DNA from: Lelliottia jeotgali
GTDB lineage: Bacteria > Pseudomonadota > Gammaproteobacteria > Enterobacterales > Enterobacteriaceae
Length of the DNA stretch: 64,000 bases
Assembly: GCA_002271215.1 (NCBI GenBank)
Contig: CP018628.1
Location: 1,612,001 to 1,676,000 of the forward strand
Direction of reading: 5' to 3'
The position numbers and the translations under genes are program-made. This document shows, piece after piece, positions 33,511-43,092 of the stretch (positions are counted from its first letter, which is position 1; every line of letters starts with the position of its first letter). Under the pieces are notes generated by a model, which made no database searches, was not told where the DNA came from, and was given only the letters and a program-made list of their open reading frames with translations.

Positions 33511-34073
33511 AAAAGTGGCTATTAATCGTCGGAGCACTGGTTTTAACAGCCTGTAGTTCAGGAAGTGATACTAAGAGTTACTACCAGCTGCCGCTGGGGG
33601 CACAGACGGGCGGGCAGAGTACCGCCAGTCAGGGGCATCGTTTGCTGTGGGTTGAGCAGGTGACTATTCCGGATTCCCTCGCCGGAAACGGCGTGGTGTA
33701 TCAGACCAGTGAAGTGCAGTACGTCATTGCGAATAACAATCTGTGGGCGAGTCCGCTGGATCAGCAGTTGCGCAATACGCTGGTGGCGAACCTGAGCAGC
33801 CAACTGCCGGGCTGGGTAGTTGCCTCTCAGCCTCTGGGTAGCGATCAGGATACGCTCAATGTGAATGTGACCGGCTTCCACGGACGTTACGATGGCAAGG
33901 TGGTGATCAGCGGTGAATGGCTGCTTAACCATCAGGGACAGCTAATTAAGCGTCCGTTCCATCTGGAGCTGAAACAGCAGCAAGATGGCTATGACGAGAT
34001 GGTGAAAGTGCTGGCTCAGGGTTGGGCTCAGGAATCAGCCAGCATCGCTCAGGAAATTTCGCGGCTGCCATAA
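33507..34073 (+). CDS. pqiC: Outer-membrane lipoprotein PqiC (YmbA)
   Basis: 188-residue lipoprotein: signal MKKWLLIVGALVLTACSSGSD with the acylated cysteine in LTAC at residue 16 and Ser at +2, typical of outer-membrane sorting. ABC-type transport auxiliary (DUF330-like) domain. It caps the PqiB tunnel at the outer membrane. Overlaps pqiB by 4 bp and is followed by a strong terminator. Confidence 0.93.
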   Translation: MKKWLLIVGALVLTACSSGSDTKSYYQLPLGAQTGGQSTASQGHRLLWVEQVTIPDSLAGNGVVYQTSEVQYVIANNNLWASPLDQQLRNTLVANLSSQLPGWVVASQPLGSDQDTLNVNVTGFHGRYDGKVVISGEWLLNHQGQLIKRPFHLELKQQQDGYDEMVKVLAQGWAQESASIAQEISRLP

Positions 34074-34091
34074 GTAAAATTCATAACGCTA

Positions 34092-34128
34092 AACCGCAAT
34101 CTGCTTCTTGCTGATTGCGGTTTTTTTT
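34092..34128 (+). terminator. Rho-independent terminator of the pqi operon
   Basis: AACCGCAATC / GATTGCGGTT stem with an 11-base loop, then eight Ts. Confidence 0.88.
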
Positions 34129-34326
34129 CGCCTTTGGTTCAGGCTGTTACTTGCCTGGTGCCACAATATTTGTACAAATAATCGTCTTTATAGCTCACAA
34201 ATATGACACTGGCGTGAATTTTGCGCATTGACGCATGGCACGATTCGGGTTATTCGTTATCTGTGCTTGCATGTTTTGCAACCACTGTTTTCTTTCCACC
34301 AGACCAAAGAATGAGGGAAACGAGGC
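34129..34326 (+). promoter_or_regulatory. rmf promoter region and leader
   Basis: About 200 bp AT-rich DNA without a gene, between the pqi terminator and rmf. It must hold the rmf promoter, which in E. coli responds to ppGpp and cAMP-CRP. I cannot place -35/-10 elements with confidence. AATGAGGGAAACGAGGC just before the ATG contains the ribosome site. Confidence 0.55.
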
Positions 34327-34494
34327 ATGAAGAGACAGAAACGAGATCGCATGGAAAGGGCTCATCAACGTGGTTATCAGGCCGGCATCGCTGGACGCTC
34401 TAAAGAAATGTGTCCTTATCAGACGATAAATCAAAGGTCACAATGGCTGGGAGGCTGGCGAGAAGCCATCGGAGACAGGGTACTTCTTGCTTGA
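34327..34494 (+). CDS. rmf: Ribosome modulation factor RMF
   Basis: 55 codons, MKRQKRDRMERAHQRGYQAG to GDRVLLA. RMF binds 30S subunits near the Shine-Dalgarno-binding site and drives 70S ribosomes into inactive 100S dimers in stationary phase and amino-acid starvation. The highly basic N-terminus and RSKEMCPYQTINQRSQWLGGWREA are diagnostic. Same length as in E. coli and same place, between pqiC and fabA. Confidence 0.97.
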   Translation: MKRQKRDRMERAHQRGYQAGIAGRSKEMCPYQTINQRSQWLGGWREAIGDRVLLA

Positions 34495-34513
34495 TAACGT
34501 CTCTTTAAAAACA

Positions 34514-34547
34514 GAAACCTCCGCAATGCGGAGGTTTCGCCTTTTTT
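34514..34547. terminator. Shared bidirectional terminator of rmf and fabA
   Basis: GAAACCTCCGC AAT GCGGAGGTTTC, with T-rich DNA on the rmf side (CCTTTTTT) and, read leftward, GTTTTTA on the fabA side. Confidence 0.87.
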
Positions 34548-34566
34548 GCTCAGGGATAAGCAAAAA

Positions 34567-35085
34567 TTAGAACGCGGAGGTATCCTGGAACAGACCGACT
34601 TTCAGGTCGTTGGCGGTGTAGATAACACGGCCGTCAACAAGCACTTCGCCATCCGCCAGACCCATCACCAGACGACGGTTCACAATGCGTTTGAAGTGAA
34701 TACGGTAGGTGACTTTCTTCGCAGAAGGCAGAACCTGACCGGTGAATTTAACTTCACCCACGCCCAGAGCACGGCCTTTGCCTTCGCCGCCCAGCCAGCC
34801 CAGATAGAAGCCTACGAGCTGCCACATAGCATCCAGACCTAAACAGCCCGGCATCACTGGATCGCCAATGAAGTGGCAACCGAAGAACCACAGGTCCGGA
34901 TTGATATCGAGTTCCGCTTCCACGTAACCCTTGTCAAAGTTGCCGCCGGTTTCGGTCATTTTCACGACACGGTCCATCATCAGCATGCTAGGTGCAGGTA
35001 ACTGCGGGCCTTTAGCGCCAAACAGTTCACCACGACCAGAGGCAAGAAGATCTTCTTTTGTATAGGATTCGCGTTTATCTACCAT
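34567..35085 (-). CDS. fabA: 3-hydroxydecanoyl-ACP dehydratase/isomerase FabA
   Basis: 172 residues, full length. It dehydrates 3-hydroxydecanoyl-ACP and isomerises trans-2- to cis-3-decenoyl-ACP, which introduces the double bond of unsaturated fatty acids. Hot-dog fold; catalytic His71 (GCHFIGDP) and Asp85 (CLGLDAMWQ), numbered with the initiator Met. Preceded by FabR and FadR operators (see separate entries), so it is under dual control by unsaturated acyl groups and long-chain acyl-CoA. lonH lies directly upstream in the same direction. Confidence 0.97.
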   Translation of the reverse strand: MVDKRESYTKEDLLASGRGELFGAKGPQLPAPSMLMMDRVVKMTETGGNFDKGYVEAELDINPDLWFFGCHFIGDPVMPGCLGLDAMWQLVGFYLGWLGGEGKGRALGVGEVKFTGQVLPSAKKVTYRIHFKRIVNRRLVMGLADGEVLVDGRVIYTANDLKVGLFQDTSAF

Positions 35086-35123
35086 GTTCTCAGTAAGCCT
35101 TATTTTAGTGAAGCACGCAGGAT

Positions 35124-35141
35124 AGCTAACACGTGTACGCT
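35124..35141 (-). promoter_or_regulatory. FabR operator of fabA
   Basis: Read leftward AGCGTACACGTGTTAGCT, the FabR palindrome (consensus AGCGTACANGTGTTCGCT, one mismatch), 39 bases upstream of the fabA start. Confidence 0.86.
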
Positions 35142-35142
35142 G

Positions 35143-35159
35143 AACAAGTCCGATCAGTT
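35143..35159 (-). promoter_or_regulatory. FadR operator of fabA
   Basis: Read leftward AACTGATCGGACTTGTT, matching the FadR site that activates fabA in E. coli. It abuts the FabR site and overlaps the last codons and stop of lonH (stop at 35154-35156). Confidence 0.82.
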
Positions 35160-36914
35160 CGGGCTAAACCAGCTCAGCCAGCGTAACGGCCACGGGTAAC
35201 GGTGACGAGCGTCCTGCTGCATTGCCTGAGCGATGCGTTCCTGGATAGCCTGCATCAACGTATTTTGTACTTCGCCATCCCAGACCTGGTTCGTCAGTAA
35301 GGGTAGCGCATCCGTAATATCTTCGATGGCCCAGATACTGAATTGCTCTGCTTCCACGGCATCAAGCACCGCTTGACTCAGACTCAGATGACGTGCATTT
35401 GGCGCAGGAATAATCACCCCTTGTTTCCCGCTAAACCCACGCTGCTGACAGATGGAGAAGAAACCTTCGATCTTCTCATTCAGACCGCCAACAGGCTGCG
35501 CGCGACCAAACTGATCGACTGAACCGGTGATTGCAATGCTCTGGTTAATTGGCACATCCGCAAGAGCACTGATCACTGCGCACAGCTCGGCCATAGACGC
35601 ACTGTCGCCATCCACTTCACTGTAAGACTGCTCAAACGTCAGCGAGGCGGAGAAGGGGAGCTGTTGCTCCAGTTGAAGCTGTGACATCAGGAAGGCCTGC
35701 ATGATCATCATGCCTTTAGCATGAATGTTCCCGCCCAGCTCGGCTTTGCGTTCAACGTCGGTAAACTCGCCGTCGCCAATATGAATAACGCAGCTGATAC
35801 GCGAAGGCTCGCCAAAGGCGCGCGGGTGACCAGGGAATTCGATGACAGACAGGGCGTTGATTTGTCCTACACGCTCGCCTTCAGTTTCCACCAGAATCTG
35901 TTCAAGCAGGATCTCATCCTGCATTCGGTCAGCGAGATAACCTTCACGCCACTCGCGCTGTGCCAGCATTTGAGCAAATTGCTCGCCGGTAAATTCGCCA
36001 GAACCGCTAATGACACCGACTTCGCGCAACTGCTTGCTGATCCACAGTGGGCAAAGTGGCAAGGTTTCCTGATCGCCGGTATCACGCGTCGCTTCACGAA
36101 CCAGGCCTGTCCAGGCGTCTGCCGCAGGCGTTGGCAAAGTGTTGCGCTCAGCGACGGCCAGCACCCACTGGCACCACTGCGTTACGTCATCCGCGTCGGC
36201 AATCTGGATGTTGTCTTCAAATTCGCTATAGACCGCCTGTTCGGCGAGTTCCGGTTCCATCTCCTGGAAATCCGCCAGCGACTCACGATCGCCCGTCAGA
36301 ATGACTTTCAGTGTGATGGGCATCGACGGTATCGCGACGGGCAGCGGGCGGGATTCGTCGTAAGCAATCCAGTCGAAGCGCTGATGCGTCACAATATTCT
36401 TCAGGCGCATCCACAGCAGGGGTTGTGCAAGCAATGTTCGCAGGGAGATAACCAGCACACCGCCGTTGGCTTTATGTACCAGCCCTGGCTGCAAGCTCAG
36501 TTCACCGTTGAAGTGACGAAGGCAGCCAAATAACTGTTCAGCCTCGGCCCACTCCGCGGTAATGACTTCACCCGTTGCGGCAAAATTATCATCTGCTGAT
36601 GTTGCGGGTTTGAAAGTGACATCACTTCCCACGATACGATATTGTCCGCCAAAAACGGTATCTGTTTCTGGCTGCAATTGACGCACGGCATCAGCCAGCA
36701 GTGCCAAATATTCGGCTTCTTCTGGCGCCTTCAGTAACATGAAGGGGGAGGTTGTCCACGGGCTTAGCGTTTGCTCTAGCGCGTAATGTAAACGCGGTTG
36801 CGTGTCGCTAAGGATGTAGTCGTGTTCTTTTGCGAGGTCTGGCTGTGCGAAGAGTTCCTGATAGCTATCGGTATCTGGAACCAGGTCACGCCATGCTAGT
36901 TTCGTAATGGTCAA
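35154..36914 (-). CDS. lonH: Lon-like protease LonH (YcbZ)
   Basis: 586 residues. Lon-family serine-lysine protease with a degenerate AAA region in the N-terminal half and an intact C-terminal proteolytic domain: catalytic serine in [14 protein letters not shown] and lysine in [13 protein letters not shown]. In E. coli YcbZ (LonH) is a putative protease of largely unknown substrate range, linked by suppression to translation defects. It lies upstream of fabA in the same direction, and the fabA FadR site overlaps its end. Divergent from matP. Confidence 0.92.
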   Translation of the reverse strand: MTITKLAWRDLVPDTDSYQELFAQPDLAKEHDYILSDTQPRLHYALEQTLSPWTTSPFMLLKAPEEAEYLALLADAVRQLQPETDTVFGGQYRIVGSDVTFKPATSADDNFAATGEVITAEWAEAEQLFGCLRHFNGELSLQPGLVHKANGGVLVISLRTLLAQPLLWMRLKNIVTHQRFDWIAYDESRPLPVAIPSMPITLKVILTGDRESLADFQEMEPELAEQAVYSEFEDNIQIADADDVTQWCQWVLAVAERNTLPTPAADAWTGLVREATRDTGDQETLPLCPLWISKQLREVGVISGSGEFTGEQFAQMLAQREWREGYLADRMQDEILLEQILVETEGERVGQINALSVIEFPGHPRAFGEPSRISCVIHIGDGEFTDVERKAELGGNIHAKGMMIMQAFLMSQLQLEQQLPFSASLTFEQSYSEVDGDSASMAELCAVISALADVPINQSIAITGSVDQFGRAQPVGGLNEKIEGFFSICQQRGFSGKQGVIIPAPNARHLSLSQAVLDAVEAEQFSIWAIEDITDALPLLTNQVWDGEVQNTLMQAIQERIAQAMQQDARHRYPWPLRWLSWFSPN

Positions 36915-37100
36915 AGTGGATGTTTTTTTAGTTAGATGTAAAACGATGGATTATACCGTAAGCGCTGACCCATTCCCATGCAGGATTAGGGATTTCAGGG
37001 GGGAATGCGGCGTAAGAGCTCACAGGATATGATTTCTTTTCAGCAGATTGCCAAAAAACTGATATTCTGAACAGAGTTACGAGGTAACACTGAGATCGCG

Positions 37101-37553
37101 ATGAAATATCAACAACTGGAAAATCTCGAAAGCGGCTGGAAATGGAAATACCTGGTCAAAAAGCATCGAGAAGGCGAGCTGATCACCTGCTATATCGAAG
37201 CCAGTGCTGCAAAAGAAGCGGTGGATTTGTTGCTGATGCTCGAAAATGAACCGGTCCAGGTCAACGGGTGGATAGAGAAGCACATCAACCCGGCGCTAAT
37301 GAACCGCATGAAGCAGACCATTCGCGCGCGGCGCAAACGGCATTTTAACGCTGAACATCAGCACACGCGTAAAAAGTCTATCGACCTTGAGTTTATGGTC
37401 TGGCAGCGATTAGCAGGGCTTGCGCAACGACGAGGAAAAACATTGTCCGAGACGGTGGTGCAACTCATTGAAGACGCGGAACATAAAGAGAAATACGCCA
37501 ATCAGATGTCGACGTTGAAAAACGACCTGCAGGCAATGCTGGGAAAAAAATAG
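37101..37553 (+). CDS. matP: Ter macrodomain organiser MatP
   Basis: 150 residues, full length. MatP binds matS sites across the replication-terminus macrodomain, restrains its mobility, links it to the divisome through ZapB, and displaces MukBEF from Ter. The C-terminal ribbon-helix-helix ([39 protein letters not shown]) and coiled-coil tail are intact. mukB and matP, whose products interact, are both in this window. Start preceded by GAGGTAACACTGAGATCGCG. Confidence 0.96.
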   Translation: MKYQQLENLESGWKWKYLVKKHREGELITCYIEASAAKEAVDLLLMLENEPVQVNGWIEKHINPALMNRMKQTIRARRKRHFNAEHQHTRKKSIDLEFMVWQRLAGLAQRRGKTLSETVVQLIEDAEHKEKYANQMSTLKNDLQAMLGKK

Positions 37554-37576
37554 TTTCTCACGTTTCTTCAGACAAT

Positions 37577-37604
37577 AAAAAACCCCGCATGGCGGGGTTT
37601 TTTT
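37577..37604. terminator. Shared terminator of convergent matP and ompA
   Basis: AAAAAACCCCGC AT GGCGGGGTTTTTTT hairpin with A and T runs on both flanks. Confidence 0.88.
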
Positions 37605-37617
37605 ATAAGACGATAAC

Positions 37618-38673
37618 TTATGCCGCAGGCTGAGTTACAACGTCTTTGATACCTTTAACTTCGATCTCAACGCGACGATCTGGTGCCAGGCAGTCGATCA
37701 GTGCAGCGCGAGCTTTCACGTTGTCACAGGTAGAACCAGTAACTGGGTTAGATTCGCCCATACCACGTGGGGAGATCTTGTTAGCTGGGATACCTTTAGA
37801 TACCAGGTAATCAACTACAGACTGAGCACGTTTCTCGGACAGATTCTGGTTGTATGCGTCAGAACCGATACGGTCGGTGAAGCCCAGAACTACTACTGAA
37901 CCGTCTTTCGGGTCAAGGTTGCTCAGCTGGGTGTACAGCTGATCCAGTGCCTGCTGACCTTCTGGTTTCAGAGTTGCTTTGTTGAAGTTGAACAGAACGT
38001 CAGACTTCAGAGTGAAGTGCTTGGTCTGTACTTCTGGAGCTGGTGCCGGAGCTGGAGCAACGATTGGCGCTGCTTCTTCCTGCTGGCCGAAACGGTAGGA
38101 AACACCTACGCTCAGCATGCCGTTGTCCGGACGAACGCCAACGGTGTTACCGTCGCCGATGTTGTTAACCCACTGGTATTCCAGACGGGTAGCGATGTCG
38201 CGGGTCATTGCCCACTCAACACCACCTGCGAATACTGGAGAAACGCCAGTGTCGTGGTCGTCGCCAGCAACGCTGTTGCTGGAGTCAGCGCGCCATACCA
38301 TGCCGCCCAGACGAGTGTAAACGTCCAGATCGTCAGTTACTGGGTAACCCAGTTTAGCGGTCAGCTGTACGCCCTGAGCTTTGAATGCGCCGTTAGTTTT
38401 GTCGCCTTTGTAAGGCATACGACCTAACCAGTCGTAACCCATTTCAAAACCAACATACGGGTTAACCTGATAGCCACCAAACGCACCTGCACCGAGCTGG
38501 CTTTCGTGAGTTGGGCCATCGTTGTTCAGGGAGCTGTTGTACCAGCCAGTGTCGTGGAACTGAGACCAGCCCAGTTTGCCACCTGCATACCAGGTATTAT
38601 CTTTCGGAGCGGCCTGCGCTACGGTAGCGAAGCCAGCCAGTGCCACTGCAATCGCGATAGCTGTCTTTTTCAT
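37618..38673 (-). CDS. ompA: Outer-membrane protein A
   Basis: 351-residue precursor from the ATG at 38673 ([21 protein letters not shown] signal, mature APKDNTW). An upstream in-frame ATG lies inside the known untranslated leader and is rejected. The N-terminal eight-stranded barrel (to about residue 190) is followed by a proline-alanine hinge ([19 protein letters not shown]) and a periplasmic OmpA-like domain binding peptidoglycan ([42 protein letters not shown]). Roles in envelope stability, phage reception and biofilm. Loops 1-3 vary from E. coli, as expected for surface-exposed parts. Confidence 0.97.
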   Translation of the reverse strand: MKKTAIAIAVALAGFATVAQAAPKDNTWYAGGKLGWSQFHDTGWYNSSLNNDGPTHESQLGAGAFGGYQVNPYVGFEMGYDWLGRMPYKGDKTNGAFKAQGVQLTAKLGYPVTDDLDVYTRLGGMVWRADSSNSVAGDDHDTGVSPVFAGGVEWAMTRDIATRLEYQWVNNIGDGNTVGVRPDNGMLSVGVSYRFGQQEEAAPIVAPAPAPAPEVQTKHFTLKSDVLFNFNKATLKPEGQQALDQLYTQLSNLDPKDGSVVVLGFTDRIGSDAYNQNLSEKRAQSVVDYLVSKGIPANKISPRGMGESNPVTGSTCDNVKARAALIDCLAPDRRVEIEVKGIKDVVTQPAA

Positions 38674-38859
38674 TTTTTGCGCCTCGTTATCATCCAAAAA
38701 TCGCCATGAAGATCTCGTCGAGAAATCACGGTTAAATCCTTCACCGGGGGGCGAGCTCAAACTAGTAACTCTACCGATATCTTCGGCTTAGACCGAGCAC
38801 CCCTGGCGATGTAAAGTCTACAACGTACTTGAAAACTTACAAGTGTGAACTCTGTCAGG
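38674..38859 (-). promoter_or_regulatory. ompA promoter and long stabilising leader
   Basis: Leftward promoter TTGTAA (38837-38842), 16-bp spacer, TAGACT (38815-38820), start near 38807. The leader of about 134 bases begins GCCAGGGGTGCTCGG and folds into 5' stem-loops that in E. coli confer long mRNA life; its end (GATAACGAGGCGCAAAAA) is the MicA pairing site. A CRP-like motif TGTGA-N6-TCAGG lies at 38844-38859. Motifs read directly; regulators by homology. Confidence 0.82.
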
Positions 38860-39029
38860 CATATGAAAAAAAAAGTTCCGTATACGCAATATTTAACATT
38901 TTTGGCGAGAATTTTATGCTGTAAAATTAACGGAAACCGCGCCAGACAAGCTTTCTCGACGTTTTGAGTTATGGAACTAATTGCACTTACTGATGTCAAA
39001 AAAAGTTCCAGGAAAACTCTTAAATTTAC
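38860..39029. other. AT-rich spacer between ompA promoter and sulA
   Basis: No gene or clear terminator seen. Upstream DNA of ompA and the 3' flank of sulA; a direct leftward read-through from sulA toward ompA is possible. Confidence 0.5.
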
Positions 39030-39539
39030 TTAATGATACAAATTTGAGTGAATTTTTAGGCCAGACAGGTGTCCTCTGGCGAGAGGATCCAGACGAATCG
39101 GACGCATAATGAAGCCGATAGCCTCACCTTCTTCCGCTGCTTCTGCCAGACGATGATGCTCTTCTTCCGTCAATTCTTCAGACAACCAACCGATAACCAC
39201 GCTGTAATTCCCTGTGCGCAATGCGCGAATCATCGAATCGACGGTATGACACGGAGCGATCTGGCTGGTTTGCATCATTTTTGTTAAGGGTAATCCTGCT
39301 GACTGTACCCATTCACGACTGAGTTTTTGCTGTGGGGTCAGCCAGAGCTGCCAGCGTGATTGCTGACCAAGCTGTTGTAAAAGCGGCAACAGTAACATTT
39401 GCGTCATCATGGGCTGGTCTTCACGATAAACCACTTCACTTATCAGCCCGGTAGAAACACGCCCGGAAGTTTTTTGCGTGCCATTGCCTGCGGAAGACGA
39501 AAAAGATGTTAAGCGATTTGCATAGCCTGAAGTGTGCAT
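39030..39539 (-). CDS. sulA: SOS cell-division inhibitor SulA
   Basis: 169 residues from the ATG at 39539 ([18 protein letters not shown]), equal to E. coli; an upstream ATG at 39608 would lie across the LexA box. SulA sequesters FtsZ monomers and blocks septation during DNA damage; Lon degrades it through the conserved C-terminus ([11 protein letters not shown]). Core [20 protein letters not shown] is conserved. A near-perfect LexA box lies 20 bases upstream. Confidence 0.96.
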   Translation of the reverse strand: MHTSGYANRLTSFSSSAGNGTQKTSGRVSTGLISEVVYREDQPMMTQMLLLPLLQQLGQQSRWQLWLTPQQKLSREWVQSAGLPLTKMMQTSQIAPCHTVDSMIRALRTGNYSVVIGWLSEELTEEEHHRLAEAAEEGEAIGFIMRPIRLDPLARGHLSGLKIHSNLYH

Positions 39540-39559
39540 AATCATTCCAGCCCTGTAGT

Positions 39560-39579
39560 TACTGTATGGATATACAGTA
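39560..39579 (-). promoter_or_regulatory. LexA box of sulA
   Basis: TACTGTATGGATATACAGTA on the plus strand; CTGT-N8-ACAG core with extended dyad, near the ideal LexA consensus. Also in the 218 bp shared with sxy. Confidence 0.94.
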
Positions 39580-39757
39580 ACCCCTGTACAACCAAAGATC
39601 AACCCCATTTTCGGAAAGCGTCTCGCAAATTTCGTTCGATTATTGCGTGTCTCGCAAAATGATCTTGCCGAGTGACAATAAGTTGCCTATTTTCCTGCTA
39701 ACGGATCCGGTAGTAAGAAAAATGTGTTGTTACTCTATGATTTATATGGTGAATATC

Positions 39758-40384
39758 ATGAAAAAGATATCTTATGAACGGATCTATAATTCTCAGGAAT
39801 ACCTTTCACCCTTGGGTGAAATCCATCATCGTGCTTTGTTCGGGGGTTATACCCTGGCGGTTGATGAAGCCGTGTTTGCGATGGTATCAGACGGAGAGCT
39901 CTATTTGAGGGCCTGCGAACAGAGCGCCCAGTACTGCGTAAAACAATCCTCTTCCTTTTTAACGTTGCTTAAACGTGGCAGGCCCGTGCTGTTGAACTAC
40001 TACCGTGTCGATGATGGGCTGTGGCAGGACCGGGAAAGGCTCTTGCAACTCTCAAGCTTTGCGCTTGAGGCAGCCCGACAGGAGCGCGTTAAGCGCCATC
40101 AACGGCGGCGCCTCAAAGATCTACCCAATCTGACGTTCCAGATTGAAATTCTCCTTTGCGAAGCGGGGGTCACTAGTGAAGCCATGCTTCGGACACTTGG
40201 CGCTGAGGCGTGTTGGCTTAAAATGCGAGCGAAAAATAAGCATCTTAGTTTCAAGGTCTTGTTTGCGCTGGCCGGGGCAATCGATGGGATGCATGAGGCA
40301 GCGCTCCCGACGCTCAGGCGTCAGGAGCTTATGGAGTGGTTTAACGCGCTTCCTGTGCTGCTGGATAGTCATTCCGATAGGTAG
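39758..40384 (+). CDS. sxy: Competence regulator Sxy (TfoX)
   Basis: 208 residues from the ATG at 39758 (MKKISYERIYNSQEYL), the E. coli-like start; the open frame extends 37 codons upstream without conservation. Sxy makes CRP act at CRP-S promoters of DNA-uptake genes. The TfoX N domain (VDEAVFAMVSDGELYLRAC) and TfoX C domain (LGAEACWLKMRAKNKHLSFKVLFALAGAIDG) are both present. The C-terminal end overlaps the end of yccS on the opposite strand by 44 bp. A 10-bp direct repeat occurs in its upstream region. Confidence 0.93.
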   Translation: MKKISYERIYNSQEYLSPLGEIHHRALFGGYTLAVDEAVFAMVSDGELYLRACEQSAQYCVKQSSSFLTLLKRGRPVLLNYYRVDDGLWQDRERLLQLSSFALEAARQERVKRHQRRRLKDLPNLTFQIEILLCEAGVTSEAMLRTLGAEACWLKMRAKNKHLSFKVLFALAGAIDGMHEAALPTLRRQELMEWFNALPVLLDSHSDR

Positions 40385-42503
40385 CAATTTGCTGCTGCAG
40401 CCGGCAAATCTCGGGCAAGAGTGCAATGAGCAGGCCAATTTGCTGGAGCACGAGTGGAGCCTTGTTATCTGCGCTGGAATCGAAATGGGCAATACGCTGG
40501 CTAAGTTCATCTATTGCAGTTCGCACACGTGGCTCATCTGCCGGGCGATGATGAAGCGCATCGTCAACGTAGCAAACGGCGTCATCTAACAGAGCGAGGA
40601 TGTTCGGATGGGTTAATTTTTCGCGATGAGCACCCAAAGTTGAAATGTAACTGGTGAAGGTATGGTTAAGACAAAGTAGTCGGAAGGCGACTTCGCGAAT
40701 TTCTGCCGTTGCGCGTGGTTCCGTCGACATGTTTGAAACCACCGACGCCAGTTCCGCATCGCGGTTATGGGCATCACGTCTGGCAATTCGATAGGCCAGG
40801 CGGTTATCGCGACCCTGATGATATTGCTCGAGAATGGCATCCAGATAGCGGCAGTTGGCATTAATGGCAAGATCCAGCGCGCGTGGCAAATTGCGAAAAC
40901 GCCAGTCTGCCCAGATAAAACTCACGGCAGCCCAGGCTATCGCACAGCCAATCAGCGTGTCGATCACACGCGGCAGAGCGACTTCAAATCCTTCACCCAA
41001 CAGATTGAAGCACAGCAGCACCAACAGGGTGATAAACATGGTGGCATGCGCATACTGAACATTACGAAAGGCAAAGAATAATACACCGGTGATAACGATC
41101 AGAATTAATTGCCCTTCTACAGAAGGGACGAAATACAGCACCGGCAAACCAATAGCGACACCCACTAGCGTACCGATGACGCGTAACGCCAGACGGTGGC
41201 GGGTGGCGTTGTAGTTCGGCTGACAAACAAACAGGCTGGTGAGCAAAATCCAGTAGCCGTGATGCAGACCAGTAATCTGTATAAACGCATAACCGACGCA
41301 CAGCACGGCAGACATTCTCACCGCATGGCGGAAGAGGGCGGACTCGGGCGTGAAGTTGCGGCTCAAACGTAGCCACATATCCGCGAAACCATGCGGACTG
41401 TCGTCAGCAAGCTGATTCTCTATCTCATTGCCCGGCATCGATAGCGCCTGCTCAGACTGAATTGTCGCCAGTTGAGCATCAATGGCGCGCAAGTTATTGA
41501 GCAAGAATCCCAGCGCTTTCATCTGTTCCTGGGACGTGCCGCTGGCCTGAACGCGATCCAGTGCGGCATCCAAATGACTAAATGCGCGCTCGAAGCGGGG
41601 ATCGTGTTGGTATGGCGTTCGCAGCAGAATTGAACGCGCCAGCTGCTGACATGCCTGAGATTGCATTGAAAGCAGCCGTTGAAAACGGAACATGACGTCG
41701 CTGTAGCGAAATTTTTCGCGCAACGCAGCATATTGAATGTGTGATGAGCTGGCGCGCTCATGGATATCCTGAGCGACAAAGTAGTAATGGAGCGTTTGCC
41801 GGGTGCCGCGCTGACCACGGTCGCCTCGAAGGCGCGTCAGCAGTGAGGCCTTGGTTTGATTAAGCGTGGTGACCAGTTGCCCATTAGCCAGCGCCAGATC
41901 GTAAAGCGGAGCCTGGCTCTCTTCTTCGATGTCCGGATCAAACAGTCGGGATTTGAGTTCCAGATAATGCGCCAGCTGTTCATAACTGCGTGCAAGATTG
42001 TCTTGCAACGGGCGAATCGGGAAGATCAGATGCCCGGTCAGAGTGAGCAGGTTATACCAGACTGCGCCCACCAGCAGCAGTAGCGGCTGTTGGTACCACT
42101 GGTCGTAAAGGGATACGCCCAGCATGGTATAAATGGCAATCAGCAGTGCGCCAAAGGCGATGGTCGCGTAGCGTTGCCCCAGCCCGCCCAGCAGAATGAA
42201 TCCGGTGGTGGAAATCATTAGGCCGAGGGCAAACAACCACGGCCAGGGAAAGAGTAGTTCGACAGATGCGGACGCGATGAAAAAGCAGATCAGCGTAATC
42301 ACCAGGTTGCGCAACCGCCCGGCCAGGCGATCGTCCAAATCTGCCAGCGCGCCCGCCACCACACCAAGCGTTAGCGGGATGGTCAGCTTAACGTCGCCGA
42401 GCCACCACGGCACGGCCGCTGCGCCGCAAAGCGCGATAAAAATCCTGACGTTATAGAGCCAGGCACTGTTCCATGTGTATCTGCGAAGCAACGGGCTTAG
42501 CAT
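40341..42503 (-). CDS. yccS: Inner-membrane protein YccS (FUSC family)
   Basis: 720 residues, full length. Two blocks of transmembrane helices (about residues 15-150 and 395-530) alternate with soluble cytoplasmic domains, the pattern of the FUSC/aromatic-acid exporter-like family. Function not established. Starts 20 bp after the yccF stop, so a yccF-yccS unit is likely. Its C-terminal coding end overlaps sxy by 44 bp. Confidence 0.92.
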   Translation of the reverse strand: MLSPLLRRYTWNSAWLYNVRIFIALCGAAAVPWWLGDVKLTIPLTLGVVAGALADLDDRLAGRLRNLVITLICFFIASASVELLFPWPWLFALGLMISTTGFILLGGLGQRYATIAFGALLIAIYTMLGVSLYDQWYQQPLLLLVGAVWYNLLTLTGHLIFPIRPLQDNLARSYEQLAHYLELKSRLFDPDIEEESQAPLYDLALANGQLVTTLNQTKASLLTRLRGDRGQRGTRQTLHYYFVAQDIHERASSSHIQYAALREKFRYSDVMFRFQRLLSMQSQACQQLARSILLRTPYQHDPRFERAFSHLDAALDRVQASGTSQEQMKALGFLLNNLRAIDAQLATIQSEQALSMPGNEIENQLADDSPHGFADMWLRLSRNFTPESALFRHAVRMSAVLCVGYAFIQITGLHHGYWILLTSLFVCQPNYNATRHRLALRVIGTLVGVAIGLPVLYFVPSVEGQLILIVITGVLFFAFRNVQYAHATMFITLLVLLCFNLLGEGFEVALPRVIDTLIGCAIAWAAVSFIWADWRFRNLPRALDLAINANCRYLDAILEQYHQGRDNRLAYRIARRDAHNRDAELASVVSNMSTEPRATAEIREVAFRLLCLNHTFTSYISTLGAHREKLTHPNILALLDDAVCYVDDALHHRPADEPRVRTAIDELSQRIAHFDSSADNKAPLVLQQIGLLIALLPEICRLQQQIATYRNDYPAAQEAR

Positions 42504-42522
42504 AAAAGCGGCGTATCCTTAT

Positions 42523-42969
42523 TTACTGAAAACGACGACGGGCATTGGCTTCGCGCGCAGCCTGAGCCACTTCGACCGGCACGACGCGGCGCCCAACGGG
42601 CCACAGGGCAATAGCGGCAATTTTGAAGTTGGCGATACCGACCGGAATGCCAATAATGGTAATGCACTGCGTAATCCCTACCGCAATGTGCATCAGGCAC
42701 AGCCACCAGCCAAAGAAAATCAGCCACAAAATGTTGAGCAGCGTTCCACCCGTATTCATCAAGACGCTTTTGCTGTCCGGGTTGAGTTCATCAACGTGAA
42801 TGGCTTCGTTACCGTAAGGTACCAGGGAAAGTTTGGTGATTTCCCAGCACGAGCGCGTCAGGGGAAGCGTGAAGATCAGCACAATACTGACCAGAGTGGC
42901 AAACAGCCAGGAAAGGGTGGTGGCAAAACCGCCAAGGACAAAATTCAAAATATTCAGAACGGTACGCAT
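42523..42969 (-). CDS. yccF: Inner-membrane protein YccF (DUF307)
   Basis: 148 residues with two copies of the YccF repeat: ILNFVLGGFATTLSWLFATL near the N-terminus and LLNILWLIFFGWWLCLMHIA in the middle, each leading into a further hydrophobic helix. A membrane protein of unknown function. Upstream of yccS, divergent from helD. Confidence 0.92.
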   Translation of the reverse strand: MRTVLNILNFVLGGFATTLSWLFATLVSIVLIFTLPLTRSCWEITKLSLVPYGNEAIHVDELNPDSKSVLMNTGGTLLNILWLIFFGWWLCLMHIAVGITQCITIIGIPVGIANFKIAAIALWPVGRRVVPVEVAQAAREANARRRFQ

Positions 42970-43092
42970 AAACCCTCACTTCCTTTCGATATGATTAAAG
43001 CCTGTTGATTGTAACGTTTTTTTGGGCTGGAGCACCTGAAAACTGGCGGTTAAACTAATGGGCAAACTATCACTTCGTGGATCAGGCTGGAC

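Noticed and set aside
37101..37553. matS sites (GTGACRNYGTCAC) near matP
   Set aside because: I looked for GTGAC and GTCAC at the right spacing by eye in the window and saw none; a pattern search would be decisive.
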